Shown piece by piece: positions 42,643-52,465 of a stretch of 64,000 nt of DNA (position 1 is the stretch's first letter; each line of letters begins with the position of its first letter). A program made the translations under genes and the position numbers. A model generated the notes under the pieces. That model saw nothing but the letters and a program-made list of their open reading frames with translations, was not told the DNA's origin and did not search any database. The DNA is from Stutzerimonas stutzeri (GTDB lineage: Bacteria; Pseudomonadota; Gammaproteobacteria; Pseudomonadales; Pseudomonadaceae): NCBI GenBank assembly GCA_002345575.1, contig DDVX01000006.1, forward strand, positions 1 through 64,000. Reading direction: 5' to 3'.

Positions 42643-45600
42643 TCATCTCGCCTCCTCAAACAATCGCTCCAGCGCATCCAGCAGCGCATCGTCGGGCCGA
42701 GCGAAATAGACGCCCGCTTCGGGCATGCCGCGCAGAAACAGGTAGAAGGCGCCGCCCAATTGCTCATCACGGAAGTCCGCCAGGCGTTGGCGCAGGAAGC
42801 GCCGCAGAGCGACCAGGTAGATCAGGTATTGCAGGTAGTAATGCTCGCCGGCGAGCGCCTGCAGCAGCCGCTCGCCGCCGTAGTAACTGGCGTCGGGGCC
42901 GAGCCAGTTGGACTTGTAGTCGGCGATATACCAGCGCCCCTCATGCTCAAAGGTCAGGTCGATAAAGCCCTTGAGAAAGCCGCGCAGAGTGTCGAATTCC
43001 AGCCGCGCTGCCGCCTGACGCAGAGGGGCCGGCAGGCCGCCAGCCGGATCGCTCAGCAGCGCACGCAGCCGCGTGACGTCTAACTGGTGCACCGGGAAGG
43101 TGAAGCTCAACTCAGGTAGCCGGCGCTCCGGACGTAAGCCTGCGAGGGTCATGCCGGCGCCGTCCAGGTCGGTGTCCAGCACCTGCTGCAGCTGTTGGCA
43201 GGTGATCTCGGCCCATTCGGCTGGCAGCCCGTAGGCTTGCAGTCCGACCTCGACCCGCTCCTGCAGCGAACCCTTGCCGCGCACCCAGTCTTCAAGGATC
43301 GCGTGCAGGCAAGTGCCCGCCCGTGCGCCTCGTGGAAAGGCGAAGAAGCCGCTGCCAGGCTCGGCGGCATCGGGCATGGCAAGTGCATCGCGATCCGGCG
43401 CTTCCATGTGCAGGCCGGCGGCCAGGCCGGAGAAACTGCCGATACGCCACGCGCTGTACAGGCTGCGATTGAGCTGCGACAGCTGCTGCGGCGGCGTGGC
43501 ACGGCCCGGTCCCTGAGCGCTGCTTTCACGCGACTCCAGCGGCAGGCAGGCCAGCGTACCGTCACTGGCGTCGGCCAGACGCTCGATGGCGGTGCGCAGG
43601 CTGCTCCCATTCAGCTCGGCCAAGTGCGCACCCAACTCCTGCAACGGTTGCTCGCCGGGCAGATCTCGACCATGCAGCAGCCAGGCCAAAGCGCTGGTGT
43701 GCAGGCCCTCGTCAGGCAGGCTGCTGTCCTTCTTGGGCTTCGCTAAGGCCACCGGGCCCCAGTGTAGCCAGAGCCGGTCACGCGCACGGGTCAGCGCCAC
43801 ATAGGCCAGGCGCAGCTGTTCGGCGAAGACTTCACGGCGGGCGCGCTGAAGGTTCTCTTCCAGCTCGTCGCTGCCCAGGTCCAATAGCGGCTGGCCGTCT
43901 TCGTCGTGGCAGCGGGCACTGTCGCGGTGTTTGCCCAGCAGCCTGCCGTCCCAGAGGAAGGGGCAGTACACCAGCGGATACTCCAGCCCCTTGCTGGTGT
44001 GGATGGTGACGATCTGCACCCGCTCGGCATCGCTCTCCAGTCGCAGCAGCGCATCTTCGCCGGCCCCTTCGCTGGCGCGCTGGGCGTTGAACCAGCTGAG
44101 CAGAGGTTCCAGGCCGGGGCGCAGCAGGCTTTCGGCTTGCAGCAATTCACCGAGATGCAGCAGGTTGGTCAGCCGCCGCTCACCATCGACACGCGCCAGC
44201 AGGCGTTCGGCCACAGCCTGTTCGTCGAGCCAGGCACGAAATACCCGCATAAAACCCTGCTGTTGCCAGAGCTGGTGGTAACGCTCGGCGGCTTCGCGCT
44301 CGGTATCCCACTGCAACTGGTCGTCCTGGCATCGGGCGAGATCGGCAGCGCTGCGGCCCAACAGGCGCGTGGCCAGCGCATAGCGCAGCAGACCTTCGCG
44401 GCCCGGCTCGGCATAGGCGGCCAATACGGCAGCCAGCTCGCCCGCCTCCTCGCTGCCCCAGACGCTGTCACGCCCTCGGCGCACGCTGGGCACGCCGCGG
44501 GCGGCCAGCTCGTCGGCAATCATCCCGGCCTGGCGGTGGTTGGCCACCAGCACGGCGATATCACCGCCCTTGAGCGGGATGAACTGGCCATCCTTGTCGA
44601 AGCCGGCACGGCCCTCGGCGGCAGCACTCAACTGCAGGGCTATACGCCGCGCGCAGTCGCCAGCCGCCCGCTCGCTGGCTTCGGCCTTGCTCAGCACCTC
44701 GTCAGCGAGCCAGACCAGCGACAGCGGCGCGGCAGTGGACTCTTCATCCAGCCGCAGGGTTGCGCGCGGCTTGTCCGCAGCATCCACCGCCGGGTATTGC
44801 AAATCCGCCTGGGCAAAGGGCTGCGGATGATCGAACAGCAGGTTCAGCGCCTTGATCAGTTGCGGCGTCGAGCGGTAGTTGGTCGGCAGGTTGTAGGGCT
44901 GCTCGGCTTGCCCGCGAGCCTGGATATAGGTCGCCAGATCGGCACCGCGGAACGCATAGATGGCTTGCTTGGGGTCACCGACGAAGCACAGCGAAGCATC
45001 GCTGTGCTTGGTATAGATGCGATCGAAGATGGCGTACTGGATCGGATCGGTGTCCTGGAACTCGTCGATCAGCGCCAGCGGATAGCTGCTGCGCAGGGAA
45101 GCCGCCAGGTCGTCGCCCACCGGTCCCTGCAGGGCCATATCAAGACGATTGAGCAGATCGTCAAAGGCCAGCAACCGTTGCGCTGCCTTGCGCTCGGGCA
45201 GCTCACGGTTGAGCCGCTCCAGCAGCGAAACCTGCAGCGCGACTAGCCGCTGCCGCCCAGCCGGCAACGCTTCGGCCAGCGCATCGCTCAACATATCCAA
45301 GGCTTCGGCCAGTTCGCACAACGGCGCTACATGGCCCTTCTTGCAGGCCTTGCCCAAAGCACGGGCACCGAACTTGAGCAGGCCGTCCGGGGCATCGTAA
45401 ATCGCCGCCGGATCAGCGAACCAGGCATCCAGCTCGTTCGCCCAAGGTTGGAATTTGAGGGTCTTGTGTGTGCTCTGACTGAGCCCGCCATGGGCACTCA
45501 GCTCGTCGAGCCAGGCCTTGCCCGTCGCCTGCCAGAGTTCTGCAGCGCGCCGCCAGGCCGGCTCGATTCCCGACAGGTCGACCGCTGCCTGCGGCCCGCT

Positions 45601-46188
45601 CGGCTCGACCCGCAGGTAGGGCTTGCCGAGATGGCTGCGCAGGCGTTGGCGCAGCCACACCGGGGTGATCTTCTGTTTGACCAGAAAGCGCGCCCAGGCC
45701 GGATCGGCATCGGCCAGCTCGCTGCGCCAGGCATCGGCCAGCAGCGCGTCGATAATCTCGCGGTCATCGGCGGTCAGTTCGGCGTCAAAGTCGCCGCCAG
45801 CCTCGAAGGCCGCGTCCTGCAGCGCCCGTTGGCAGAAGCCGTGGATGGTGAAGATCGCCGCCTCGTCGAAGCCATGCACCGCCAGCAGCAGGCGGCGGCG
45901 CGAGGCTTCGTCTGGATGGCGAGCGTGCAGACGATTAAGAAAGTCATCTGCGCTTGGCGTGCCGTCGTAGACCGCCAGCAACTCGGCCAGCCGCGCACGG
46001 ATGCGCTCGCGCAGTTCTGCGGTGGCGGCCGTGGTGTAGGTGACCACCAGAATCTGCCCCACCGACAGTTGCCGCTCCAGCAGCAAACGCGCATACAACG
46101 CGGTGAGCGTCCAGGTCTTGCCCGTGCCGGCGCTGGCTTCGATCAGCCGGCGACCGTCGAAGGGTGAATCGAGCAGATCGAGGCTCAT
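42643..46188 (-). CDS. recB: Exodeoxyribonuclease V beta subunit
   Basis: A 1181-residue helicase-nuclease of RecBCD, which resects double-strand ends for recombination. Walker A (EASAGTGKT) is at 17-25; motif II is LIDEFQDTDP. The C-terminal nuclease domain keeps the catalytic acids and lysine: D1077 in GFIDLTF and D1090-Y-K1092 in IADYKSNW. Its ATG overlaps the recC stop (ATGA), so it is translationally coupled to recC. Confidence 0.97.
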   Translation of the reverse strand: MSLDLLDSPFDGRRLIEASAGTGKTWTLTALYARLLLERQLSVGQILVVTYTTAATAELRERIRARLAELLAVYDGTPSADDFLNRLHARHPDEASRRRLLLAVHGFDEAAIFTIHGFCQRALQDAAFEAGGDFDAELTADDREIIDALLADAWRSELADADPAWARFLVKQKITPVWLRQRLRSHLGKPYLRVEPSGPQAAVDLSGIEPAWRRAAELWQATGKAWLDELSAHGGLSQSTHKTLKFQPWANELDAWFADPAAIYDAPDGLLKFGARALGKACKKGHVAPLCELAEALDMLSDALAEALPAGRQRLVALQVSLLERLNRELPERKAAQRLLAFDDLLNRLDMALQGPVGDDLAASLRSSYPLALIDEFQDTDPIQYAIFDRIYTKHSDASLCFVGDPKQAIYAFRGADLATYIQARGQAEQPYNLPTNYRSTPQLIKALNLLFDHPQPFAQADLQYPAVDAADKPRATLRLDEESTAAPLSLVWLADEVLSKAEASERAAGDCARRIALQLSAAAEGRAGFDKDGQFIPLKGGDIAVLVANHRQAGMIADELAARGVPSVRRGRDSVWGSEEAGELAAVLAAYAEPGREGLLRYALATRLLGRSAADLARCQDDQLQWDTEREAAERYHQLWQQQGFMRVFRAWLDEQAVAERLLARVDGERRLTNLLHLGELLQAESLLRPGLEPLLSWFNAQRASEGAGEDALLRLESDAERVQIVTIHTSKGLEYPLVYCPFLWDGRLLGKHRDSARCHDEDGQPLLDLGSDELEENLQRARREVFAEQLRLAYVALTRARDRLWLHWGPVALAKPKKDSSLPDEGLHTSALAWLLHGRDLPGEQPLQELGAHLAELNGSSLRTAIERLADASDGTLACLPLESRESSAQGPGRATPPQQLSQLNRSLYSAWRIGSFSGLAAGLHMEAPDRDALAMPDAAEPGSGFFAFPRGARAGTCLHAILEDWVRGKGSLQERVEVGLQAYGLPAEWAEITCQQLQQVLDTDLDGAGMTLAGLRPERRLPELSFTFPVHQLDVTRLRALLSDPAGGLPAPLRQAAARLEFDTLRGFLKGFIDLTFEHEGRWYIADYKSNWLGPDASYYGGERLLQALAGEHYYLQYLIYLVALRRFLRQRLADFRDEQLGGAFYLFLRGMPEAGVYFARPDDALLDALERLFEEAR

Positions 46189-49100
46189 GCGTCGTCCTCC
46201 TCATCAGCGGCCAGCGCATCCAGAATCGCCCCGATCAGTTGTTCGGCGAGCGTCTCGAAGCGTTCGCCCAGTGGGTCACGATCACGAAAGGCCAGGGCGT
46301 TCCAGGGGTCCAGGCTTTCGCCTTCGATGGGGCTGAATTCTGCGCCGAGCCAGGCTTCACGGGCGCGTTTGCGCGCGGTGTCGAGCGGTTCGCTGCCCCG
46401 GCTGGGGTGGCGCCAGCCTTTGGCGAAGGCATGGCTGCTGCGCGGCAACAGCGGTAGCGGTTCGCAGATGGCGTCGCGATAGGCGACCAGCCAAGGCTCT
46501 AGCAGCTCGGCGGCGTTCGCCAGCGGCCCAAGTTGCCAATCTCCGGCGGGCGACAACATCAGGCTATTGCGCTCAATGCCCGGCGTGGCGGACAGGTTGA
46601 GCAACAAATGGCGCAACCAGAACGGTGCCAGATCCCATTCGCCGAGACGACCGAGCTTCCAGCCGAACAAGCCACCCGGCGTGACGCTATCGAGCCAGCC
46701 GTGAATGCGCACGCCGGCTAGGGTGATGTCCACCGGCAACGGCTCCGGCACCTCGCTCGGGCGCAGCTCGAACAGCCGCGGGGCGAAGGCGCGCACCGGG
46801 CCGCGCAGTTTGCCCCACAGCGCCTGACCGACTTCGCCGGGCGGCAGCCAGCCGGCGGCGCAGGCCATGCGGCGCTCTTCGTCATCACTCCAGCCGTGTT
46901 CCAGTGCTTGCAGCGACAACCGCCGCAAGCCGTTCCAAGCGGGCATTTCCAACTCAAATGGTTCATCGCTGGCCAGCGCCTCACGGCTGTCGGCCAGGCG
47001 CAGGCCGAGGCGTTGTTCCAAGAGGAAACGCGACGGGTGACGGAAGCACTGCAACAGCTGCGACGGCTCGATGGTCAGCCAGGCGTCATCCGGCTCGGCC
47101 AGCAGACTGGCGAATGGTGGCGGCAGTTGCGGCGGCTCGGCCAGGCGTTGGGCGGCACGGAACCATGCGGCGGAAAAACCGGCGCAGGCGGCATCGGAAA
47201 AATTGTCCGGCGCGAAGGGCTGCAGCGGATGGGCGATGCTGATTCGCGTGCTGGCCTTGCCGCCATCGGGCAGAACGGCAGTCAGATCGATCGCCTCCAA
47301 CACTTCGCTGAGCAGCACCGAAGGCGGCAACTGGGCGTTGTCGCGCGGGTCGCGACCGACATAGGAGAGGTACAGGGCATCGCGCGCCGAGAGCAGAGTT
47401 TCCAGCAGCAGGTAGCGATCATCCAGCCGCCGAGCGCGGTCGCCACGGCGCGGGTGGCGTCCGATCAGGTCGAACCCAGACGGCGGCGTGCGGCGTGGAA
47501 AAACCCCATCATCCAGCCCCAGCAGGCAGACCAGACGGAACGGCAGGCTGCGCATCGGCACCATGGTGCAGAAGGTCACCGCGCCGGTGAGAAAGCCCGA
47601 AGCGCCGCCGCCCTGTTGCAGTGCGGCGCTGAGTTGCTGATGCACCAGTTCCAGCTCGATGGGCCGGATCAGCTCGGCGGCAAGCGCCTGCTCACGCAGC
47701 GCGGTGCAGGCCTGGGACAGTACCAGCAGAGTGTCGCCGGCTTCGCGCTCATCGAACAGGCTGTCGATCAGCAGTTGCAGATCATCCGCCCACGCGGCCA
47801 GGGGCCGTGGCTGCGCCAGCTGATCGGCGAGCTGGCCAAGGCGCTCGACGAACGCCACCAGCCGCCCAAGCAGTTGCCCGCGCGCACCTTCCAGCGCATC
47901 CAGCGGCCAGTGCTCGCCCAGCAACGGCGCGCTATCACCGGCCAGTTGCGGCGGTGCGGCAAAGCCCAGCAGCAGGCGGTCTAGGCCCTGTCGCCAGGTG
48001 AAGGCCGCTTCATTCGGCAGGCCCAGACGCGCCCGCTGCCCGCCATCACGTCCCCAGCGCACGCCAGCCTCGCGCAGCCAGTCGCGCAGCAGCGGCAGGT
48101 CTTCGCTTTCGATCCCGGCACGACGGGCGATGGCCGGCTGCTCCAGCCAGGCGAGCACTTCCTCGCCAGTGAAGCGGCTTTGCGCTAGCAGCAGCAGCTC
48201 AAGGAAGGCCTCGATCAACGGCACCTCGGCCCGCAGGCTGCGGTCAGCCAGGCTGTAGGGAATTCTCGGCACGCCTTCGCGGGCTGCGAACACGGCCTCG
48301 ATAAAGGGTGCGTAGCGTTCGATATCCGGCGTCAGCACCACCACCTGGTCGGGGCTTAGCATCGGATCGGCGGCGAAGCGGGCAAGCAGCTGGTCATGGA
48401 GGATTTCCACCTCGCGCAGCGGCGAATGGGCGATGTGCATTTCCAGCGAGCGGTCATCGGCGGCCAGCGTCATGCGCTCGTCGGGGTGCCGCGTATGCAG
48501 GCGCAGGATGTCGTGCTGCAGCGCGTGCAGCAGGCTATCATCGCGCAGATCTTCATCGGCCGAATACAGCCCGAACTCCTGACCGTCGAGGCTGAACAGC
48601 GCATCGAAGAAATCGCGGCCCTGCTTGCCCAAGCTTGCAAGTAGCGGGTGGCCGACATCCAGATACCAATCATCAACACCGCTATCGGGTTGGCGCGCCA
48701 GCTCGCGTATATCGCGGATATCTCCCCAGGCCTCGCGGCTCGGGTTGAGTGCGCAGACCACCACGTCGATGTGCCGCGCCAGGCCGTCAAGCACGCGCAG
48801 GTGGTGCGGCGGCAGGCTGCTGATGCCGAACACCAACAAACGCTCGGGCAGGCCGGACAGCGGCTCGTCGCGGTACAGCCGCTGCAGCAGATCGCCCAGC
48901 AGGCGCGCGCGGTGCGGGTGACCATCCTTGGTCAGCTCATGCCAGAGCAGTGCCTGCCAACCTTCATCGGGGCCAAGATCGAGACTTTCGCCGCGTTCCC
49001 AGGCAGCCAGCCAGTCATCGCGGTAGAGCAGGTATTGGTCGAAGGTGTCGGCGATTTTCGCCGCCAGCGACAATCGTCTTCGCTCGTCGCCACCGTCCAG

Positions 49101-49439
49101 GTACTGCGCCAAGCGCGGCGCCAGGTCGAGATTGGCCGGCTCGCACAGCCAGTCATAGAGGCGCCAGGTCAGGGTTTGCGGGGCGAAGGCCGACTGCTCG
49201 GGGAGCTGACCGAGCACCGTGCGGCTCAGGTCCCAGACGAAACTGGCCGGTAGCTGCGTTTCCAGCTGCATGGCGATGCCCTGTTTGCGCGCCAGTTCCA
49301 GCGTCAGCCAGCGCCCCATGCCCTGACTCGGCACCACCACCAATGCCGGCGCGAAGGGATCGGCCAGCGGCTTGGCCAGCAGCGTGGTGGCCAGTTCGCC
49401 AAGTGTTTCCAGATCGGGAGCGTGGTAGAGGCTGAGCAT
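46185..49439 (-). CDS. recC: Exodeoxyribonuclease V gamma subunit
   Basis: A 1084-residue RecC, the subunit that recognises Chi and holds RecB and RecD. It begins with the family-typical LYHAPDLETLGELA. SF1-like motifs are degenerate, as expected (VVPSQGMGRWL in place of an active P-loop). It is the first gene of the rec operon and ends with an ATGA overlap into recB. Confidence 0.96.
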   Translation of the reverse strand: MLSLYHAPDLETLGELATTLLAKPLADPFAPALVVVPSQGMGRWLTLELARKQGIAMQLETQLPASFVWDLSRTVLGQLPEQSAFAPQTLTWRLYDWLCEPANLDLAPRLAQYLDGGDERRRLSLAAKIADTFDQYLLYRDDWLAAWERGESLDLGPDEGWQALLWHELTKDGHPHRARLLGDLLQRLYRDEPLSGLPERLLVFGISSLPPHHLRVLDGLARHIDVVVCALNPSREAWGDIRDIRELARQPDSGVDDWYLDVGHPLLASLGKQGRDFFDALFSLDGQEFGLYSADEDLRDDSLLHALQHDILRLHTRHPDERMTLAADDRSLEMHIAHSPLREVEILHDQLLARFAADPMLSPDQVVVLTPDIERYAPFIEAVFAAREGVPRIPYSLADRSLRAEVPLIEAFLELLLLAQSRFTGEEVLAWLEQPAIARRAGIESEDLPLLRDWLREAGVRWGRDGGQRARLGLPNEAAFTWRQGLDRLLLGFAAPPQLAGDSAPLLGEHWPLDALEGARGQLLGRLVAFVERLGQLADQLAQPRPLAAWADDLQLLIDSLFDEREAGDTLLVLSQACTALREQALAAELIRPIELELVHQQLSAALQQGGGASGFLTGAVTFCTMVPMRSLPFRLVCLLGLDDGVFPRRTPPSGFDLIGRHPRRGDRARRLDDRYLLLETLLSARDALYLSYVGRDPRDNAQLPPSVLLSEVLEAIDLTAVLPDGGKASTRISIAHPLQPFAPDNFSDAACAGFSAAWFRAAQRLAEPPQLPPPFASLLAEPDDAWLTIEPSQLLQCFRHPSRFLLEQRLGLRLADSREALASDEPFELEMPAWNGLRRLSLQALEHGWSDDEERRMACAAGWLPPGEVGQALWGKLRGPVRAFAPRLFELRPSEVPEPLPVDITLAGVRIHGWLDSVTPGGLFGWKLGRLGEWDLAPFWLRHLLLNLSATPGIERNSLMLSPAGDWQLGPLANAAELLEPWLVAYRDAICEPLPLLPRSSHAFAKGWRHPSRGSEPLDTARKRAREAWLGAEFSPIEGESLDPWNALAFRDRDPLGERFETLAEQLIGAILDALAADEEDDA

Positions 49440-49649
49440 GGACGGCGGCTTCGCTGAAATCAGTACGCAAGGGTAGCAAGAAGCGCTATGCCAGCGGACC
49501 TGTCGATCAGCTCGTCATGGTGAGCGCCCTACTCCTTTCGCACGGCCTTTCCTGTTCTTGTGGTCAATACCAATTCCCCTATGGAGCAATAGGATGACTT
49601 CAGGTAATCCCATGCACGCTGTCGCCGGCCCGCTGGCCAGGAGCAATTG

Positions 49650-50540
49650 ATGAAACTGAATAACAGGAACCTGCTGGTCTTCTCGCTCGGTGCGCTACTC
49701 AGTGCAGCGCCGCTCGCCCAAGCCAACGCCGATACCGCCCAAGCCAAGGGCTCGATCGAGCGCAACGAAGCCCGGCAGGCCAGCAACCTACTGGAGCGTG
49801 CCGTCGCGCATTTGCAAAGCAATGGCCCTGAACAGTCACTGGCGGCATTCAATGATCGCAAGGGCGGCTTCGTCGAAGGTGAGTACTACCTGTTCACCCT
49901 CGGCCTCGACGGCACCATGCTTTCCAGCAACGGCGCGTCCCGCGCACTGGTCGGCTTGAACGTTCTGGACCTCAAGGATGCCGCCGGCAAGCCCTTCATG
50001 CGCGAGATTCTGGATAAGGCCAGCACAGCAGATAGCGGCACTGTGACCTATCACTGGCTCAATCCGGTCGACAATGCACTGGAAGACAAGGTCAGCCAGT
50101 ACCGTAAAGTCGGCGAGCATGTTCTGGTCGTCGGTTATTACATCCCGCGCGCCTCAGCCGAACAGGCACGCCGGATGCTCGACAAGGCTGTTGCGCTGGT
50201 GAAGCACTCCGGTAGCGAGGCCGCATTCAGAGCCTTCAACGACCCCCAGGGCGGCTTCATCATCAACGATGAATATGTCTTCGTTATCGGCCTGGAAGAT
50301 GGCCGATACCGCGCCAGCGGGGCCTCACCGAATCTGGTCGGGGTTGACGTGCGGGAAATCAATGATGCTGCTGGTACACCACTGTTCAAGCAGATGATCG
50401 CGCTGGCCAAGGATAAAGGCACCGGCACCGTCGACTACGTCTGGCGCAACCCGGCCACCAATGCCGTGGAGCAGAAGCACTCGCTGATCCAGCGCTTCGA
50501 CGATGTCCTGCTGGGCGTCGGCTACTATTCGGCCAACTGA
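49650..50540 (+). CDS. Exported tandem Cache-domain protein
   Basis: A 296-residue protein with a Sec signal peptide (cleavage near AQA-NA, about residue 26) and two copies of a single-Cache-type sensor domain, about 45-165 and 172-296. The copies share FNDxxGGF, a YLFTLGLDG/YVFVIGLEDG strand, and VGYY at the end. There is no transmembrane anchor or output domain after them, so it is probably free in the periplasm. AGGAG precedes the ATG. It may bind a small ligand for a partner receptor; the partner is not visible. It is followed by a Na/Pi gene. Confidence 0.8.
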   Translation: MKLNNRNLLVFSLGALLSAAPLAQANADTAQAKGSIERNEARQASNLLERAVAHLQSNGPEQSLAAFNDRKGGFVEGEYYLFTLGLDGTMLSSNGASRALVGLNVLDLKDAAGKPFMREILDKASTADSGTVTYHWLNPVDNALEDKVSQYRKVGEHVLVVGYYIPRASAEQARRMLDKAVALVKHSGSEAAFRAFNDPQGGFIINDEYVFVIGLEDGRYRASGASPNLVGVDVREINDAAGTPLFKQMIALAKDKGTGTVDYVWRNPATNAVEQKHSLIQRFDDVLLGVGYYSAN

Positions 50541-50727
50541 GCCCTTTTCTATGTCGCTGCGGTTATCCGACTATTGGAAATCCGGCTGCGCAGCTCCACG
50601 CACGGGCTGATAAACGCAGGTGACAATTATGTGAACAGCCGCCTTCGCGCTATGGTCAATCGCTATATCCCTCAGTTCGCTGCCAGCGGGCTGAGGCCAT
50701 TGATCGTCGAATAGTCGGAGTCGGGCG

Positions 50728-52413
50728 ATGCTGACGCTGCTGCACCTGCTTTCCTCCATAGCTCTGCTGGTCTGGGGAACGCACATCGTGCGTACCGGGA
50801 TCATGCGCGTATATGGGTCGCACTTGCGACGCCTGCTCGGGCAGAGCACCCGGCATTCGCCACTGGCGTTCGGCGCCGGTATTGGCGTCACCGCTCTGGT
50901 GCAAAGCAGCAATGCTACTGCGCTACTGACCATCTCGTTCGTTGCCCAGGGCCTGATGACACTGCCCACCGCGCTGGCCGTGATGCTCGGAGCGGACGTG
51001 GGAACCGCCCTCATGGCCCGGGTTTTGACGCTGGATCTTTCCTGGCTTTCACCGTTGTTCACCCTGATTGGCATCTGCCTGTTCCTCTCGCGCAAGCAGT
51101 CCCGCGCCGGCCAGCTTGGACGCGTTCTAATCGGTTTGGGGCTGATCATTCTGGCGTTGCAGCTAATCGTCACCACAGCCACGCCGATTACTGAGGCGCG
51201 CGGCATGCAGGTGCTGTTTTCCTCACTGGCTGGCGACACCCTTCTGGCAGTCGTCCTCGGCGCCGCGTTCGCACTGCTTTCCTATTCCAGCCTGGCCGCA
51301 GTGCTGCTGACCGCGACCTTGGCCAGTGCCGGACTGATCGGCCTGCCGGTCGCACTGGGCGTGATCATCGGGGCGAATATCGGCAGCGGCGTTCTCGCTT
51401 GGCTGAATGCCAGCCTGCAACCTGCATCGGCCCGCCGCGTGGCGCTGGGCAATCTGCTCTACAAGCTCGCGGGGCTGGCGGTACTGCCTGCGCTTGGGCC
51501 GCTGGTGGAATGGATGGGCACGCTTGGCTACAGCGCGCAGGCTCAGGTCATCGGCTTCCATCTGACTTACAACAGCCTGCGCTGCCTGGTGTTGCTCCCC
51601 ACCGTGGGGCTCATGGCCCGGCTCTGCGAATACCTGTTACCGGAACGCGAAGCGGATACCGGCATCGCACAACCGCGATTCCTGGACCCCGCCGCGCTCG
51701 AAACCCCAGGCCTTGCGCTGGCAAATGCTGCGCGCGAGACACTACGTATCGGCGACCTGGTGGAAAGCATGCTGGCGCGCCTGAAAGAGGTCTTGGGCGA
51801 AGACCGGCCCGAAGCCGGTGAAGAAATCCGCCGCATGGATGACGACGTCGATGCGCTATACAGCGGCGTGAAGCTCTACCTGGCGCGCATGCCGCGCGAA
51901 GACCTGGCCGAACAGGAAGGACGGCGCTGGGCAGAAATCATCGAATTGACGATCAACCTCGAGCAGGCCGGCGACATTATCGAGCACATGCTGGGCAAGA
52001 TTCAGCGCATCAAGACCGCCAAGCAACGCTCATTTTCCCAGGATGGGCTCGAAGAATTGAATCGGTTACATACCCTGCTGAGTGCGAACTTGCGACTGGG
52101 CCTGTCCGTGTTCCTCTCCAGCGACCCGCATAGCGCGCGGCAGTTATTGGAGCAGAAACGCCAGTTTCGCAAACGTGAACGGGAGCTGGCCCACGCCCAC
52201 GTTCATCGTCTGCACCACCGTGTCATGGAAAGCATCGACACCAGCGCCACTCATCTGGAGCTGATTGCCGACATGAAACGGCTCAATTCACTGTTCTGCA
52301 GCCCGGCCTATGCCGCTATCGAAGCGGCCTCGGTAACGCAAGCCGATACGCGCGACATAAGCATCGAAAACCCGATGGTGCCAGGTGCATCAGCGAATGG
52401 TGCAGCCTCGTAG
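50728..52413 (+). CDS. Second Na/Pi cotransporter family protein
   Basis: A 561-residue membrane protein of the Na/phosphate symporter family. The first NaPi repeat keeps VQSSNAT (near residue 58); the second has SYSSLA instead of a QSS motif, unlike the copy at 4716-6560. The last 220 residues form a PhoU-like helical tail (RIGDLVESML, NLEQAGDIIEHML). The two symporters are clearly diverged rather than recent duplicates. The altered second motif may change ion or phosphate binding. Confidence 0.83.
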   Translation: MLTLLHLLSSIALLVWGTHIVRTGIMRVYGSHLRRLLGQSTRHSPLAFGAGIGVTALVQSSNATALLTISFVAQGLMTLPTALAVMLGADVGTALMARVLTLDLSWLSPLFTLIGICLFLSRKQSRAGQLGRVLIGLGLIILALQLIVTTATPITEARGMQVLFSSLAGDTLLAVVLGAAFALLSYSSLAAVLLTATLASAGLIGLPVALGVIIGANIGSGVLAWLNASLQPASARRVALGNLLYKLAGLAVLPALGPLVEWMGTLGYSAQAQVIGFHLTYNSLRCLVLLPTVGLMARLCEYLLPEREADTGIAQPRFLDPAALETPGLALANAARETLRIGDLVESMLARLKEVLGEDRPEAGEEIRRMDDDVDALYSGVKLYLARMPREDLAEQEGRRWAEIIELTINLEQAGDIIEHMLGKIQRIKTAKQRSFSQDGLEELNRLHTLLSANLRLGLSVFLSSDPHSARQLLEQKRQFRKRERELAHAHVHRLHHRVMESIDTSATHLELIADMKRLNSLFCSPAYAAIEAASVTQADTRDISIENPMVPGASANGAAS

Positions 52414-52465
52414 GCTTGCGTTTTAGGCGGGCGACCCGGACCAACTTTGCAGGGCGCCCGTCTGC

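Noticed and set aside
50621..50638. A Pho-box-like sequence on the minus strand before the second Na/Pi gene
   Set aside because: The half-sites are poor and point away from the symporter, with no minus-strand gene to serve.
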